Below the pieces are notes generated by a model. That model searched no databases. It was not told where the DNA came from and saw only the letters and a list, made by a program, of their open reading frames with translations. Positions 25,595 through 34,103 of a stretch of 64,000 nucleotides of DNA are shown piece after piece; within the stretch, counting starts at the first letter, position 1, and every line of letters begins with the position of its first letter. Location: contig WGNH01000025.1 in NCBI GenBank assembly GCA_016124665.1, forward strand, positions 1-64,000, given 5' to 3'. The DNA is from Alphaproteobacteria bacterium. GTDB taxonomy: Bacteria; Pseudomonadota; Alphaproteobacteria; Caulobacterales; Maricaulaceae. The position numbers and the translations under genes were made by a program.

Positions 25595-25671
25595 GGCGGA
25601 GTAGCTCAGCTGGTTAGAGCAGCGGAATCATAATCCGCGTGTCGGGAGTTCAAGTCTCTCCTCCGCTACCA
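25595..25671 (+). tRNA. tRNA-Met (anticodon CAU, elongator type)
   Basis: A complete 77-base cloverleaf: acceptor GGCGGAG/CTCCGCT, D-arm GCTC...GAGC, anticodon stem GCGGA/TCCGC around ATCATAA, TTCAAGT T-loop and encoded CCA end. CAU could in principle be a lysidine-modified Ile tRNA, but the acceptor and D-arm match alphaproteobacterial elongator tRNA-Met; the G1-U72-type first pair argues against an initiator. Confidence 0.93.
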
Positions 25672-25742
25672 AATCCTTCAATATTCTGCATGACAGCCCG
25701 CGTCCCCCGGAATAGGATTCTCCGTCCAAAGGGGAGGAGCCA

Positions 25743-26159
25743 ATGCTCAAGGAATTCAGGGAATTTGCCATGCGCGGCAATGTCGTCGATCTCGCGGTCG
25801 GCTTCATTTTGGGTGGCGCGTTTTCAACCATCGTCCGGTCGCTGGTGAACGACATTCTCATGCCGCCGCTCGGTCTTGCGCTCGGCGGTGTGGATTTCAC
25901 CAACCTCTTCATTGCGCTGGGGGATGTACAGTATGAAAGCCTCGCCGCTGCGCAGGAAGCCGGTGCTGCGACCATCAATTACGGTCTTTTCATCAACAAT
26001 GTGATCGCCTTCGTGATCCTGGCCTTCGCCCTGTTTCTGATTGTCAAGGCCATGAATTCCATGAAGAAAAAGCAGGAGGAAGCGCCTGCCGCCCCGCCTG
26101 CGCCGTCGAATGAGGAAGTCTTGCTGGCCGAAATCCGCGACCTTCTGGCGAAGAAATAG
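25743..26159 (+). CDS. mscL: Large-conductance mechanosensitive channel MscL
   Basis: The 138-residue pentameric safety-valve channel releases solutes on hypo-osmotic shock. The N-terminus [20 protein letters not shown] and pore helix [19 protein letters not shown] are diagnostic. The second helix (about 78-100) follows a periplasmic loop, and a cytoplasmic bundle ends the protein ([14 protein letters not shown]) after a Pro/Ala linker. GGGGAGG precedes the ATG. Confidence 0.97.
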   Translation: MLKEFREFAMRGNVVDLAVGFILGGAFSTIVRSLVNDILMPPLGLALGGVDFTNLFIALGDVQYESLAAAQEAGAATINYGLFINNVIAFVILAFALFLIVKAMNSMKKKQEEAPAAPPAPSNEEVLLAEIRDLLAKK

Positions 26160-26170
26160 GCGCGCATGAG

Positions 26171-26206
26171 ACGGTCCGGCGGCATTGAGCGCGCCGGACC
26201 GTTTTG
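26171..26206 (+). terminator. Intrinsic terminator after mscL
   Basis: An 11-bp stem ACGGTCCGGCG / CGCCGGACCGT with a 10-base loop is followed by TTTTGCTC, 11 bases after the mscL stop. Confidence 0.85.
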
Positions 26207-26295
26207 CTCATCCGCAGCAAAATTAACCTTCTGGCCACCATGCCTATGCCCTTCTGAACACAAGTGATTCGCTTTCACGAAGGGCGGGGACGGGC

Positions 26296-28251
26296 GTGTT
26301 CGGCTTGAATATGACTGACAGGGCAGAGCGGAAGGCCGAAGAACAGGCCTCGAGAGCGCGCACCATCACCGAGGGCGCGCTGGAAGAGATCGACCGCGCC
26401 CGGATGGAAATCTATTTCCGCAGCGGGCTGTCGGCAGTTCCGTTGAATGTTGTCAACGGACTGATTCTCGGGGCCATGATGCTCACCGTGGCACCTGTGC
26501 TTCACGTTGGCGTCTGGTTTACGACCGGTGTGTGTCTGGCGCTTTCACGTTTCCTGCTGGCGAAGAATGCGATTGCTCTTGGCGGCCGGCTGCCCCCCTT
26601 CCGCGACAAGCTGTTTCTCCTGTTGTCTGCAATGTCCGGCTCCCTCTGGGGCGCAGCCTTTTTTCTGCTGCCCATTTCACAGATTTCTGTCGTTCATTTC
26701 GCTGTGGCATTTATCCTCGCGGGCATGACGGCGGGGGCCGCTCTGTCGTCCGCGACCCGCCCGATCGGTATCATTGCCTACAATGTACCGGCAATATCGC
26801 TGGCGGCCGGCTATGTTTCCATGATCGGTACAATTCCGGCCTACGGCCTGTCCGCAGTCCTTTTCCTCTACCTGGCCGTGACCATCCGCATATCGGCGCA
26901 ATACCGCAAGACGCTGAAAGAGGCTTTCGAGGCCAATGCCTCGCTTGAGGGGGCCAAGCTGCGGGTCGAAACCCAGGCCAAGGCGCTGCGCGAACTCGCC
27001 CGCCGTCACGAATTGACGGCGCGCAGGGGCGAAGATGCCACCCGCGCCAAATCGGCTTTCCTCGCCGGTGTCAGTCATGACATCAAGAATCCGCTCGCCG
27101 GCATTATCGGTGTTTCGCGCCGCCTGGCGGAAGACGAAACGCTGGATACGGACACCCGCAAGAAAAACCGCCAGATCTATGATGCTGCAGAAATGCTGAT
27201 GCGCTTTGTCGGCGATCTGCGCGATGTCTCCATCATTGAATCCGGGCAGCTCAACCTGATGAATGGCGAGATCACCGCCGAGCGTCTGGCGCGCGATACC
27301 CGCATGTTGTGGGAGCCCAAGGCCCGGGCCAAGGGGCTGCAATTCAATCTGACGCTGACCGGGGATAGCCAGCTCGTCCTGGCCGGTGATTCCGCCCGGC
27401 TGAAACAGATGCTGTTCACCTATATCCGCAACGCCCTGCGGTTTACTGCCAGCGGTCAGGTCGATGTTCGTCTCGATGTCCAGATGAATGCCGGCAAAGC
27501 CCGCCTGAAAGCTGTCGTCGAGGATACCGGACGCGGCGTCCCGCGCGAAGCGGAAGGCCGGTTGTTCAAGAACTTCTTCGAATCCGATGCGGATGGCATC
27601 CGGGTCATGGACGGCACCGCAACCGGGCTCACCATCACCCGCCACCTCGCGGAAATGATGGACGGTGAAGTCGGTTATGAGCGCCGCAAGGAAGGCGGCT
27701 CCCACTTCTGGTTTGCCGTTCAGCTGACCAGCCTGGACAAGCATGAAAAGCGCAGCGGACCGGAAGCGGTCGACACCTCGCCCTCGGCCATTGAAGACGT
27801 CCCGGCGACGCCGTCGCATCAGAATGCTGCTGCCGCCAGCCTGCCCGGCCGCCCCTTGCGAGTCCTCGCAGCAGAGGACAATGCCATCAACCGGACGGTG
27901 ATCGAAGGCTTCCTCGTGGCCAAGGGCTGGTCGGTCGAATTTGCAGAAAACGGCGAACAGGCCGTGGAAGCCGCCACCAACAAGGCCTTTGACCTTATTC
28001 TGATGGATATGCGTATGCCGGTCATGGACGGGCTCCAGGCCACGCGTGCCATCCGGGATTTGCCGTCCACAGCGGCGATGACACCCATCATCGCTCTGAC
28101 GGCCAATGCCCGCCGTGAAGACGAAGCCCAATGCCTCGCCGCCGGCATGGACGGCTTCATATCCAAGCCGATCGACACACAGCGCCTGTTTGACACCATT
28201 GCCTCGGTGATCAGCGACGGCAATGGCGGATCCATCGCCCGGGCAAGCTAG
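26296..28251 (+). CDS. Membrane-bound hybrid sensor histidine kinase
   Basis: The 651-residue protein has five or six N-terminal hydrophobic helices (about 45-205, no large periplasmic domain), a coiled linker and a dimerisation/phosphoacceptor helix with His261 in AGVSHDIKNPLAG. The HATPase domain has an N-box with Asn (TYIRNALRFT) and G1 (VEDTGRGVP), but its G2 box is relaxed (GTATGLTITRH). A receiver domain carries phospho-acceptor Asp571 in LILMDMRMPVMDG. GTG at 26296 is chosen because GGGCGGGG precedes it. The receiver is strikingly similar to that of the convergent kinase at 28356. Confidence 0.9.
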   Translation: MFGLNMTDRAERKAEEQASRARTITEGALEEIDRARMEIYFRSGLSAVPLNVVNGLILGAMMLTVAPVLHVGVWFTTGVCLALSRFLLAKNAIALGGRLPPFRDKLFLLLSAMSGSLWGAAFFLLPISQISVVHFAVAFILAGMTAGAALSSATRPIGIIAYNVPAISLAAGYVSMIGTIPAYGLSAVLFLYLAVTIRISAQYRKTLKEAFEANASLEGAKLRVETQAKALRELARRHELTARRGEDATRAKSAFLAGVSHDIKNPLAGIIGVSRRLAEDETLDTDTRKKNRQIYDAAEMLMRFVGDLRDVSIIESGQLNLMNGEITAERLARDTRMLWEPKARAKGLQFNLTLTGDSQLVLAGDSARLKQMLFTYIRNALRFTASGQVDVRLDVQMNAGKARLKAVVEDTGRGVPREAEGRLFKNFFESDADGIRVMDGTATGLTITRHLAEMMDGEVGYERRKEGGSHFWFAVQLTSLDKHEKRSGPEAVDTSPSAIEDVPATPSHQNAAAASLPGRPLRVLAAEDNAINRTVIEGFLVAKGWSVEFAENGEQAVEAATNKAFDLILMDMRMPVMDGLQATRAIRDLPSTAAMTPIIALTANARREDEAQCLAAGMDGFISKPIDTQRLFDTIASVISDGNGGSIARAS

Positions 28252-28355
28252 AGCCCTCGCCATCTCGGGGCTGTGGCCGGGAATCGGGGTCGATACTCTT
28301 CCTGGCCCGTCCGAAAGACATCGGAATCGGCCGGTGCCGCCAATATCTCCGGCGA

Positions 28356-29984
28356 TCAGGCTGTGCGGGTCATGGCCTGTGGCCTTGTCTGATGTCCCGC
28401 AAGCTGGTCCATGGCTGCAAAGAGGACATCTTTCCGGATGGGCTTGGCAAGATGCAGATTCATTCCCGCAGCAAGGCATTGCGCCTCATCCTCCCGGCGG
28501 GCATTGGCCGTCAGCGCAATAATCGGCGTAAGGGCGGCAGTCGTATGCAGGCTGCGTATGGCGCGGGTGGCGGCCAGGCCATCCATGTGCGGCATTTGCA
28601 CATCCATGAAAACCAGATTGTAGGAGCGGCTCTGAACCGCTTCCAGCGCTTCGCGGCCATCGCCCACGACATCCGCCTCGATACCGCGCATCTGGAGCAA
28701 GCCGACAATCACCTGCTGGTTCACGACATTGTCCTCTGCAACGAGGATGCGTAATGGTCCGCCGATCGGCAATGAAGCCGCGGCTTCTTCCACTGCTGGC
28801 GTTTCCGGCATCAGAGTCACTTCGCCCAGCACGGCTTCAAACCAGAAATGCGTGCCCTTGCCTTCTTCGCTTTCGAAGCCGATTGTCCCGCCCAGCAATT
28901 CCAAGATCCGCCTGGAAATCGCCAGCCCCAGGCCGGTCCCCCCATGCTTGCGGGTCGTACTGGCATCGGCCTGGCTGAATTGCTGGAACATCCGCGATTG
29001 TGCATTCAGCGGAATGCCGCACCCCGTGTCGCGCACATCGGCCCGCAAAAGCCGGCATCCGCCACCGAGCGCCGATGTTGAAAGCACGACACTCACAGAG
29101 CCCTGCTCGGTGAATTTTATGGCGTTGCCGATCAGGTTGAACAGCACCTGCTCCAGGCGAACACGGTCACCAAATATCAACTGATCTTCCTTGCCGTCGC
29201 AGGTAACTGTGAAATCGAGGGCTTTCTCTGCCGCACGCACGCTCCACAGGGCTCTGGCCTCATCGGCCAGCTTGGAAAGCGCAAAGCTTTCCGGCTCGAT
29301 ATCCAGCTTTCCGGCTTCGAGCTTCGAGAAATCGAGGACGTCATTGAGAATCCGCAGCAGAATCTCACCCGAATCCACAATCGTCTTGGCGAGCTTTTCC
29401 TGATCGGGATTGAGACCGGTTTCGAGAAGCAGCTGGCTGATCCCCAACACACCGTTCAGCGGTGTACGGATTTCATGGCTCATTGTGGCAAGGAAATCGG
29501 ACTTGACCTTGGCGGCCGACAACGCCTCCAGGCGTGATTGGCCCAACTGCTTGGCCAGGGCTGCCAGTTTCCGGTTTCTTTCCTCGCTCTCATCCGACAC
29601 CGCCGTAAAAAGGGCCAGCCCGGTGCCGATACCGCGATAGGCACCGTTTCGGGTGATCACGAACCCGTCCATCAGCGCACCGGGACGTTTGGTGACAATC
29701 AGCCGGTTGAGGTCATTGACCGGCGTCATCTCCTCGACGATCAGCGGATCCTTGTCCATGACAAAGGTGACAGGCCGCTTGGCAAAGAGCGCGCGGCCGT
29801 GACGATCTGCCATTTTCAGGAAGAAGGCATCGCGCGGGATCAGCCCGATCGGACGCTCCCCATCGACCACCGGCAAGGCCAGCAAGTCCTCGTCATCACC
29901 AAACATTTCATAGACCACCTCGCCTTTTGTTGTGGCGGTGATCGGAGCGACGGGCTCACTGAGATGGCGGACGAGACGGCTCAT
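28356..29984 (-). CDS. Cytoplasmic hybrid histidine kinase with N-terminal CBS-like sensor
   Basis: The 542-residue protein lacks membrane helices. Residues about 12-125 look like a CBS pair (LPVVDGERPIGLIPRDAFFL and GFVITRNGAYRGIGTGLALF), which often binds adenine nucleotides. Then come a coiled coil, a canonical HisKA domain with His170 in ATMSHEIRTPLNG, HATPase with N, G1 and G2 boxes (LIGNAIKFT, RDTGCGIP, GGTGLGLAISRRI) and a C-terminal receiver with LVFMDVQMPHMDG. GGAG lies seven bases before the ATG. No partner histidine phosphotransferase or response regulator is encoded nearby. Confidence 0.92.
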   Translation of the reverse strand: MSRLVRHLSEPVAPITATTKGEVVYEMFGDDEDLLALPVVDGERPIGLIPRDAFFLKMADRHGRALFAKRPVTFVMDKDPLIVEEMTPVNDLNRLIVTKRPGALMDGFVITRNGAYRGIGTGLALFTAVSDESEERNRKLAALAKQLGQSRLEALSAAKVKSDFLATMSHEIRTPLNGVLGISQLLLETGLNPDQEKLAKTIVDSGEILLRILNDVLDFSKLEAGKLDIEPESFALSKLADEARALWSVRAAEKALDFTVTCDGKEDQLIFGDRVRLEQVLFNLIGNAIKFTEQGSVSVVLSTSALGGGCRLLRADVRDTGCGIPLNAQSRMFQQFSQADASTTRKHGGTGLGLAISRRILELLGGTIGFESEEGKGTHFWFEAVLGEVTLMPETPAVEEAAASLPIGGPLRILVAEDNVVNQQVIVGLLQMRGIEADVVGDGREALEAVQSRSYNLVFMDVQMPHMDGLAATRAIRSLHTTAALTPIIALTANARREDEAQCLAAGMNLHLAKPIRKDVLFAAMDQLAGHQTRPQAMTRTA

Positions 29985-30089
29985 GTTCCAGCTCCGGTGT
30001 TCAGGAGCCGGAAGAATTCGCAGCGAATATTGCCTATCCGATTAATTACGCAGCGGTTTCACAAAAAATTCGTTGAAGTGTTACGCGCC

Positions 30090-30410
30090 TTAACCAAGCG
30101 TTTCTGACCGCACCCAGTCAAGAAAGCCTGCGGAGCTGCCATCCGGCTCGACCAGCCATTCCAGTATGGCCGGTTCCTCATAGGGATGCAGCGCCTTGAT
30201 GCGTTCCGCGCATTCCGCCGCCCGCGCCGTCTTCAATATCATCACCCACTCGGCCTCGGCCTGCATCTTCCCCTTCCATTGATAAAAGGAGGTCCCGCCG
30301 GGCAACAGGTTGGCGCAGGCAATCAGGCGCGATTCCAGCAGCTTCCCGGCGGCCGTTCGCGCGCTCTCTTCATCCGGCCAGGTGGTATAGATGAGGCTGA
30401 CATCTGACAT
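30090..30410 (-). CDS. cutA: Divalent-cation tolerance protein CutA
   Basis: The 106-residue trimeric ferredoxin-like protein has the family patterns LIYTTWPDEESARTAAGKLL, ACANLLPGGTSFYQWKGKMQ and HPYEEPAILEW. CutA proteins bind copper and other divalent ions; their cellular role is still poorly defined. The ATG at 30410 (MSDVSLIY) fits the family start; the frame is open to 30458 only inside queC. It faces queC across 31 bases. Confidence 0.93.
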   Translation of the reverse strand: MSDVSLIYTTWPDEESARTAAGKLLESRLIACANLLPGGTSFYQWKGKMQAEAEWVMILKTARAAECAERIKALHPYEEPAILEWLVEPDGSSAGFLDWVRSETLG

Positions 30411-30423
30411 GGCGGCAGTTTTA

Positions 30424-30435
30424 GCCTTATAAGGC
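30424..30435. promoter_or_regulatory. Perfect 12-bp palindrome, possible shared -10 element for cutA and queC
   Basis: GCCTTATAAGGC is centred in the 31-base gap between divergent starts. Each strand reads TATAAG, a good -10 box. Transcription would then start within about 0-2 bases of the queC ATG (leaderless) and about 9 bases before the cutA ATG. It could instead be a repressor site. Confidence 0.45.
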
Positions 30436-30441
30436 CGGGCT

Positions 30442-31152
30442 ATGAAGTCAGATGACACACCTTCCGCGCTGGTATTGTTTTCCGGGGGTCAGGATTCCGC
30501 CACGGCACTGGCCTGGGCGCTGGAAAACCATGCCCGTGTGGAAACCATCGGCTTTGCCTATGGCCAGCGCCATGAGGTCGAGCTGGAAGCGCGTCAACGC
30601 GTGCGCACGGCGCTCGCCGGCCTTGATCCGGTCTGGGCGGGTCGGCTGGGGCCGGACCAGGTGGTGGATCTGTCCGGCTATGGCGCTCTGGCGGAAAGCG
30701 CATTGACGGCAGAAATGGAAATCGAGTGGAAACAGGGGGGCTTGCCGTCAACCTTTGTGCCGGGCCGCAATCTGGTCTTCCTGACCGTTGCATCCGCCCT
30801 CGCTTACCGGCGCGGCCTTGACTGTCTCGTCGGGGGCATGTGTGAAACCGATTATTCCGGCTATCCCGATTGCCGCCGCGAGACCATTGATGCCGCCCAG
30901 GCCATGATTTCGCTCGGCCTCGACCGTCCGATGCCCATCGAAACGCCCCTGATGTTCCTGACCAAGGGCGGGACATGGGCGCTGGCGCATCAGCTCGGCG
31001 GCGACCGTCTGATCGGGATCATCGTTGAAGACTCCCACACCTGTTATCTCGGTGACCGCTCGCACCGGCATGACTGGGGCTATGGCTGCGGCGTGTGTCC
31101 GGCCTGTGAATTGCGGGCCCGGGGCTGGGTGGAGTGGCAGACAGGGACATGA
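30442..31152 (+). CDS. queC: 7-cyano-7-deazaguanine synthase QueC
   Basis: The 236-residue ATP-dependent enzyme converts 7-carboxy-7-deazaguanine to preQ0 for queuosine. The PP-loop [14 protein letters not shown] is at 12-25, [10 protein letters not shown] and [15 protein letters not shown] line the active site, and a zinc-binding Cys cluster ends the protein ([15 protein letters not shown]). The queE start overlaps its stop by four bases (ATGA), so the two consecutive enzymes are co-translated. No preQ1 riboswitch fits in the 31-base upstream gap. Confidence 0.96.
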   Translation: MKSDDTPSALVLFSGGQDSATALAWALENHARVETIGFAYGQRHEVELEARQRVRTALAGLDPVWAGRLGPDQVVDLSGYGALAESALTAEMEIEWKQGGLPSTFVPGRNLVFLTVASALAYRRGLDCLVGGMCETDYSGYPDCRRETIDAAQAMISLGLDRPMPIETPLMFLTKGGTWALAHQLGGDRLIGIIVEDSHTCYLGDRSHRHDWGYGCGVCPACELRARGWVEWQTGT

Positions 31153-31778
31153 CCTATTCGGTGAAAGAGATATTCCTCACCGTTCAGGGTGAAGGCGGAC
31201 AGGCCGGGCGTCCGGCGGTCTTCTGCCGCTTTGCCGGCTGCAATCTCTGGTCCGGGCTGGAACGCGACCGGGCGAGCGCCGTCTGTAATTTCTGTGACAC
31301 CGATTTTGTCGGCACGGACGGGCCGGGCGGCGGCAAGTTCAAGACAGCCGCCGCGCTGGCAGAGGCCGTCGCCGCGCAATGGCCGGGCGGAGGCAAGCCG
31401 CTGGTGGTGTGCACCGGCGGTGAGCCGCTGCTGCAGCTTGATGCGCCGCTGATCGCCGCCTTCAAGGCGGCCGGGTTCGAGATCGCTGTTGAAAGCAATG
31501 GCACGCTGAAAGCGCCCGCCGGCATTGACTGGTTGACGGTCAGCCCCAAGGCGGATGCCCGGATCGTCCAGACCAGCGGCGAGGAATTGAAACTCGTCTA
31601 TCCGCAGCCGGGTGTCGATCCGGCCCGGTTTGAAGGTCTCGATTTCAGGCGATTCTCGCTTCAGCCCATGGACGGGCCGGACCAGATGAAGAATGCGCAG
31701 GCAGCCTTTGATTACTGCCTGGCGCATCCTCAATGGTCATTGAGCCTGCAGACCCACAAATGGATCGGTGCGCCCTGA
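31149..31778 (+). CDS. queE: 7-carboxy-7-deazaguanine synthase QueE (CX14CX2C type)
   Basis: The 209-residue radical-SAM enzyme converts 6-carboxytetrahydropterin to 7-carboxy-7-deazaguanine. The iron-sulfur ligands are Cys31, Cys46 and Cys49, a CX14CX2C motif instead of the usual CX3CX2C; this longer form is known from some QueE proteins such as the Burkholderia multivorans enzyme. [10 protein letters not shown] is the SAM-binding GGE motif. The ATG at 31149 overlaps queC. queD and folE are not in the window. Confidence 0.94.
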   Translation: MTYSVKEIFLTVQGEGGQAGRPAVFCRFAGCNLWSGLERDRASAVCNFCDTDFVGTDGPGGGKFKTAAALAEAVAAQWPGGGKPLVVCTGGEPLLQLDAPLIAAFKAAGFEIAVESNGTLKAPAGIDWLTVSPKADARIVQTSGEELKLVYPQPGVDPARFEGLDFRRFSLQPMDGPDQMKNAQAAFDYCLAHPQWSLSLQTHKWIGAP

Positions 31779-31785
31779 CAGAGGT

Positions 31786-32331
31786 CTATGAGCCGGAATT
31801 CACCGCATCACGGAGGCTGGCGGCCAGCCGCGAGGAGAAGCGGTCGAAGGTCCGGTTGGTGTCGGTCCAGACATTGGCAAATTGCGCATCCTGGATGCTG
31901 GGCGTTGTCCAGCTGTATTCATAGGTGGCCACCAGCGAGCCATCCGCGGCGCGCAGTTCGGCCATCACATGGGCACCGCCACGGCCATAGCTCTGGAAGC
32001 TGAGCCCGGACGTTCCGCCTTGCTGTGCCATGGTTGGGCGATTGGGCGTGGCATCCTCGATCACGACATGCAGCGTTGCGCTGCCTTCGCCATCGGCCAG
32101 AAGCGCCACCTCGCGCAGCTCGCGCTGCAGGTCGGATGACAGCGTCCGGATCAGACGGTCGAATTCGCGCGCGCCATATTCATCGCGCTTGGCCTCCAGC
32201 GTTTCACCGATTGTGATGTCGGCCAGATGGACCGGCCCCGCCGGCGTGGCAGTATAATTTGCAATGAGGCCCTGGGCGAAGACCGGTGCCGCAAACAGCA
32301 CCGCTGCCAGAGCCGAGACGAAATAACGCAT
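31786..32331 (-). CDS. Secreted protein of unknown function
   Basis: The 181-residue protein has a Sec signal (MRYFVSALAAVLFAAPVFAQ). The mature part shows a TLHVVIEDATPNRPTM strand followed by GGAHVMAELRAADGSLVATY, the pattern of DUF3313/DUF4410-like envelope proteins that resemble TolB- or LptE-like alpha/beta folds. AGGAG seven bases upstream favours ATG 32331 over the ATG at 32349. It is convergent to queE, eight bases apart. Confidence 0.5.
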   Translation of the reverse strand: MRYFVSALAAVLFAAPVFAQGLIANYTATPAGPVHLADITIGETLEAKRDEYGAREFDRLIRTLSSDLQRELREVALLADGEGSATLHVVIEDATPNRPTMAQQGGTSGLSFQSYGRGGAHVMAELRAADGSLVATYEYSWTTPSIQDAQFANVWTDTNRTFDRFSSRLAASLRDAVNSGS

Positions 32332-32402
32332 GGTGATACTCCTGATCATCGGCCTGTCCCCGTGATTACAACCATAGCAGACAGAAAGGCCGCTGTCAGG
32401 AA

Positions 32403-32633
32403 TTACTCGCGATCATGATCATGATCGTGATCGTCTTCATCCTCTTCGCCATCACCGGGTATGGCGGTGCGGACAACAGCACTGCCGACATTGCCTGCGG
32501 TTTCCAGCGCCGTGCCGGTCGTGCGGACGGCGGTTTCCGCGACCATTGATGTGGCACCGATCACCAGGCAACCGGACAGCGCCGGTGCGGCGAGCAGAAG
32601 CGAAAGGACTACAGATATACGCCGCGCGGTCAT
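32403..32633 (-). CDS. Small lipoprotein with acidic, His-rich tail
   Basis: The 76-residue protein has a lipobox (LLLAAPALSGC, acylated Cys near 22). A short Ala/Thr/Val repeat-like stretch (MVAETAVRTTGTALETAGNV) follows, then a C-terminal tail of Asp, Glu and His (EEDEDDHDHDHDRE). The tail could bind divalent metals. GGAG seven bases before ATG 32633 sets the start. No family recognised. Confidence 0.55.
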   Translation of the reverse strand: MTARRISVVLSLLLAAPALSGCLVIGATSMVAETAVRTTGTALETAGNVGSAVVRTAIPGDGEEDEDDHDHDHDRE

Positions 32634-32708
32634 GGGACACTCCATATCAGACGGTCAGTATGATGGCGCGGCAGGGATTCACAAAGCGTGAAGACGCCAG
32701 CATTCTTG

Positions 32709-34061
32709 TCAGTCTTTCCGGATCCGCACCGAAACCGGTTCGCCGCCGCGGAAATGGATGTCGCGCTGCGGGAAGGGGAAATTGACGCCATTCTCGGTGA
32801 AGGCTTTCCAGATCGCCAGGAGCACCTCGCTCGACACATTGTTCACACCCTGCCCCGGATCGGCAATCCAGAAGCGGATTTCCAGATCGATGGAATTATC
32901 GCCAAAACCGCGCAGAAGGCATTTCGGTGCCGGCGAGTTGAGCACACGCGGCACCGTCTTGGAGGCTTCGACGGCCAGTTCCATCGCCGTCGGGATGTCG
33001 GTGGTATAATCGACCCCGATCATGCGCTTGATGCGGACGGCATGATCGGAAAAGGACCAGTTGATCACCTTGGTGGTGATGAATTCCTCATTGGGAATCA
33101 GGTGCTCCATGCCGTCGCGTGTGATCACCGACGCAAAGCGCATGCCCAGCGAATTCACCCGGCCATACGTGTCTTCCAGCGTGATGACATCGCCCGGCTT
33201 GATGGAACGGTCGAGCAGCAGGATCACGCCCGAGACGAGGTTGGAGAAAATTTTCTGCAGCCCGAAGCCGATCCCGAGACCCACGGCACCGGAGAAGATG
33301 GCCAGAGCGCCCAGAGGAATACCCAGGCTGGACAGCGCCAGCAGGATGGCAGACGCCAGCAGGGTGACCTGGACCGATTTTCCGATCAGCAAGCGCGCGG
33401 AGGGGTTCAGGCTCGGCAGCTTGTTGATGCGGGCCGACAGAACGGCGGCAATGCGTGAGGCGACCCAGTAGAGCACCACCAGCAAAACAAGTGCCTGGAT
33501 GGCGGACATGACGGAGACCCGGCCGCCACCCACACTGACCCCCAGCGAGTCCAGAAATCCGGTGGTCGGCGCAAGCCAGCCTACGATATTCATCGCAGCG
33601 ATGGTCCAGCTCATGATGGCGGCTGTGCGTGACCAGAAGGGTTCGGCGATAAAGCCGGTGATGGCCCGGATCACCGCCCACGCGCCAACCAGATTAGCCG
33701 CCAGACGGACCCAGAAAAACTCCATGTCGAGCTGTTGCAGCGTGAACAATACCGCCGACAGGAAGATCCAGCTCAGGGCCGGACCGAGAACCGGAGACAG
33801 TAGCCGCACGGCATCCGAACTGAACCGTCGCAAAAAGCCAATATTACAGAGGCGTTGCAGGAGATTGGCGACCGGCTTGCGTACCGCGAAGGCCAGAAGA
33901 ATGCCGACGACAATCGCCGCTGCCTGCACGCCGAAATCGACGCTGACCATTTCCGAGCGCAGCCACTCCCACAGCGATTCCAGCCGGCCGCGCCAGAGCG
34001 CTGGATCGGTGAGCTGTTCGAGATCGGGTGTCTCGATTGCCGGAGGCGGATTGGTGGCCAT
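32709..34061 (-). CDS. MscS-family mechanosensitive channel
   Basis: The 450-residue channel has several N-terminal helices, the pore helix (LGALAIFSGAVGLGIGFGLQ followed by KIFSNLVSGVILL) and the MscS beta domain (ITLEDTYGRVNSLGMRFASV, IPNEEFITTKVINWS) with the C-terminal alpha/beta domain. It is larger than E. coli MscS because of extra helices. It lies 42 bases downstream of the moxR-DUF58 operon on the same strand and may be its last member. Confidence 0.93.
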   Translation of the reverse strand: MATNPPPAIETPDLEQLTDPALWRGRLESLWEWLRSEMVSVDFGVQAAAIVVGILLAFAVRKPVANLLQRLCNIGFLRRFSSDAVRLLSPVLGPALSWIFLSAVLFTLQQLDMEFFWVRLAANLVGAWAVIRAITGFIAEPFWSRTAAIMSWTIAAMNIVGWLAPTTGFLDSLGVSVGGGRVSVMSAIQALVLLVVLYWVASRIAAVLSARINKLPSLNPSARLLIGKSVQVTLLASAILLALSSLGIPLGALAIFSGAVGLGIGFGLQKIFSNLVSGVILLLDRSIKPGDVITLEDTYGRVNSLGMRFASVITRDGMEHLIPNEEFITTKVINWSFSDHAVRIKRMIGVDYTTDIPTAMELAVEASKTVPRVLNSPAPKCLLRGFGDNSIDLEIRFWIADPGQGVNNVSSEVLLAIWKAFTENGVNFPFPQRDIHFRGGEPVSVRIRKD

Positions 34062-34103
34062 GAATCAGAAAGATAGGCCGGAAGACGGTGTAACGTCGAG
34101 GGG

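Noticed and set aside
25595-25671. tRNA-Ile2 (lysidine-modified CAU)
   Set aside because: Acceptor stem and D-arm match elongator tRNA-Met of alphaproteobacteria better; lysidine identity features could not be seen.
26677-28479. 600-residue open frame antisense to the hybrid kinase
   Set aside because: The real kinase, with its His, ATPase and receiver motifs, occupies the plus strand. The antisense product has no motif and no ribosome site.
30411-30441. preQ1 riboswitch upstream of queC
   Set aside because: The gap is 31 bases and shared with a divergent gene, too short for a preQ1 aptamer plus expression platform.
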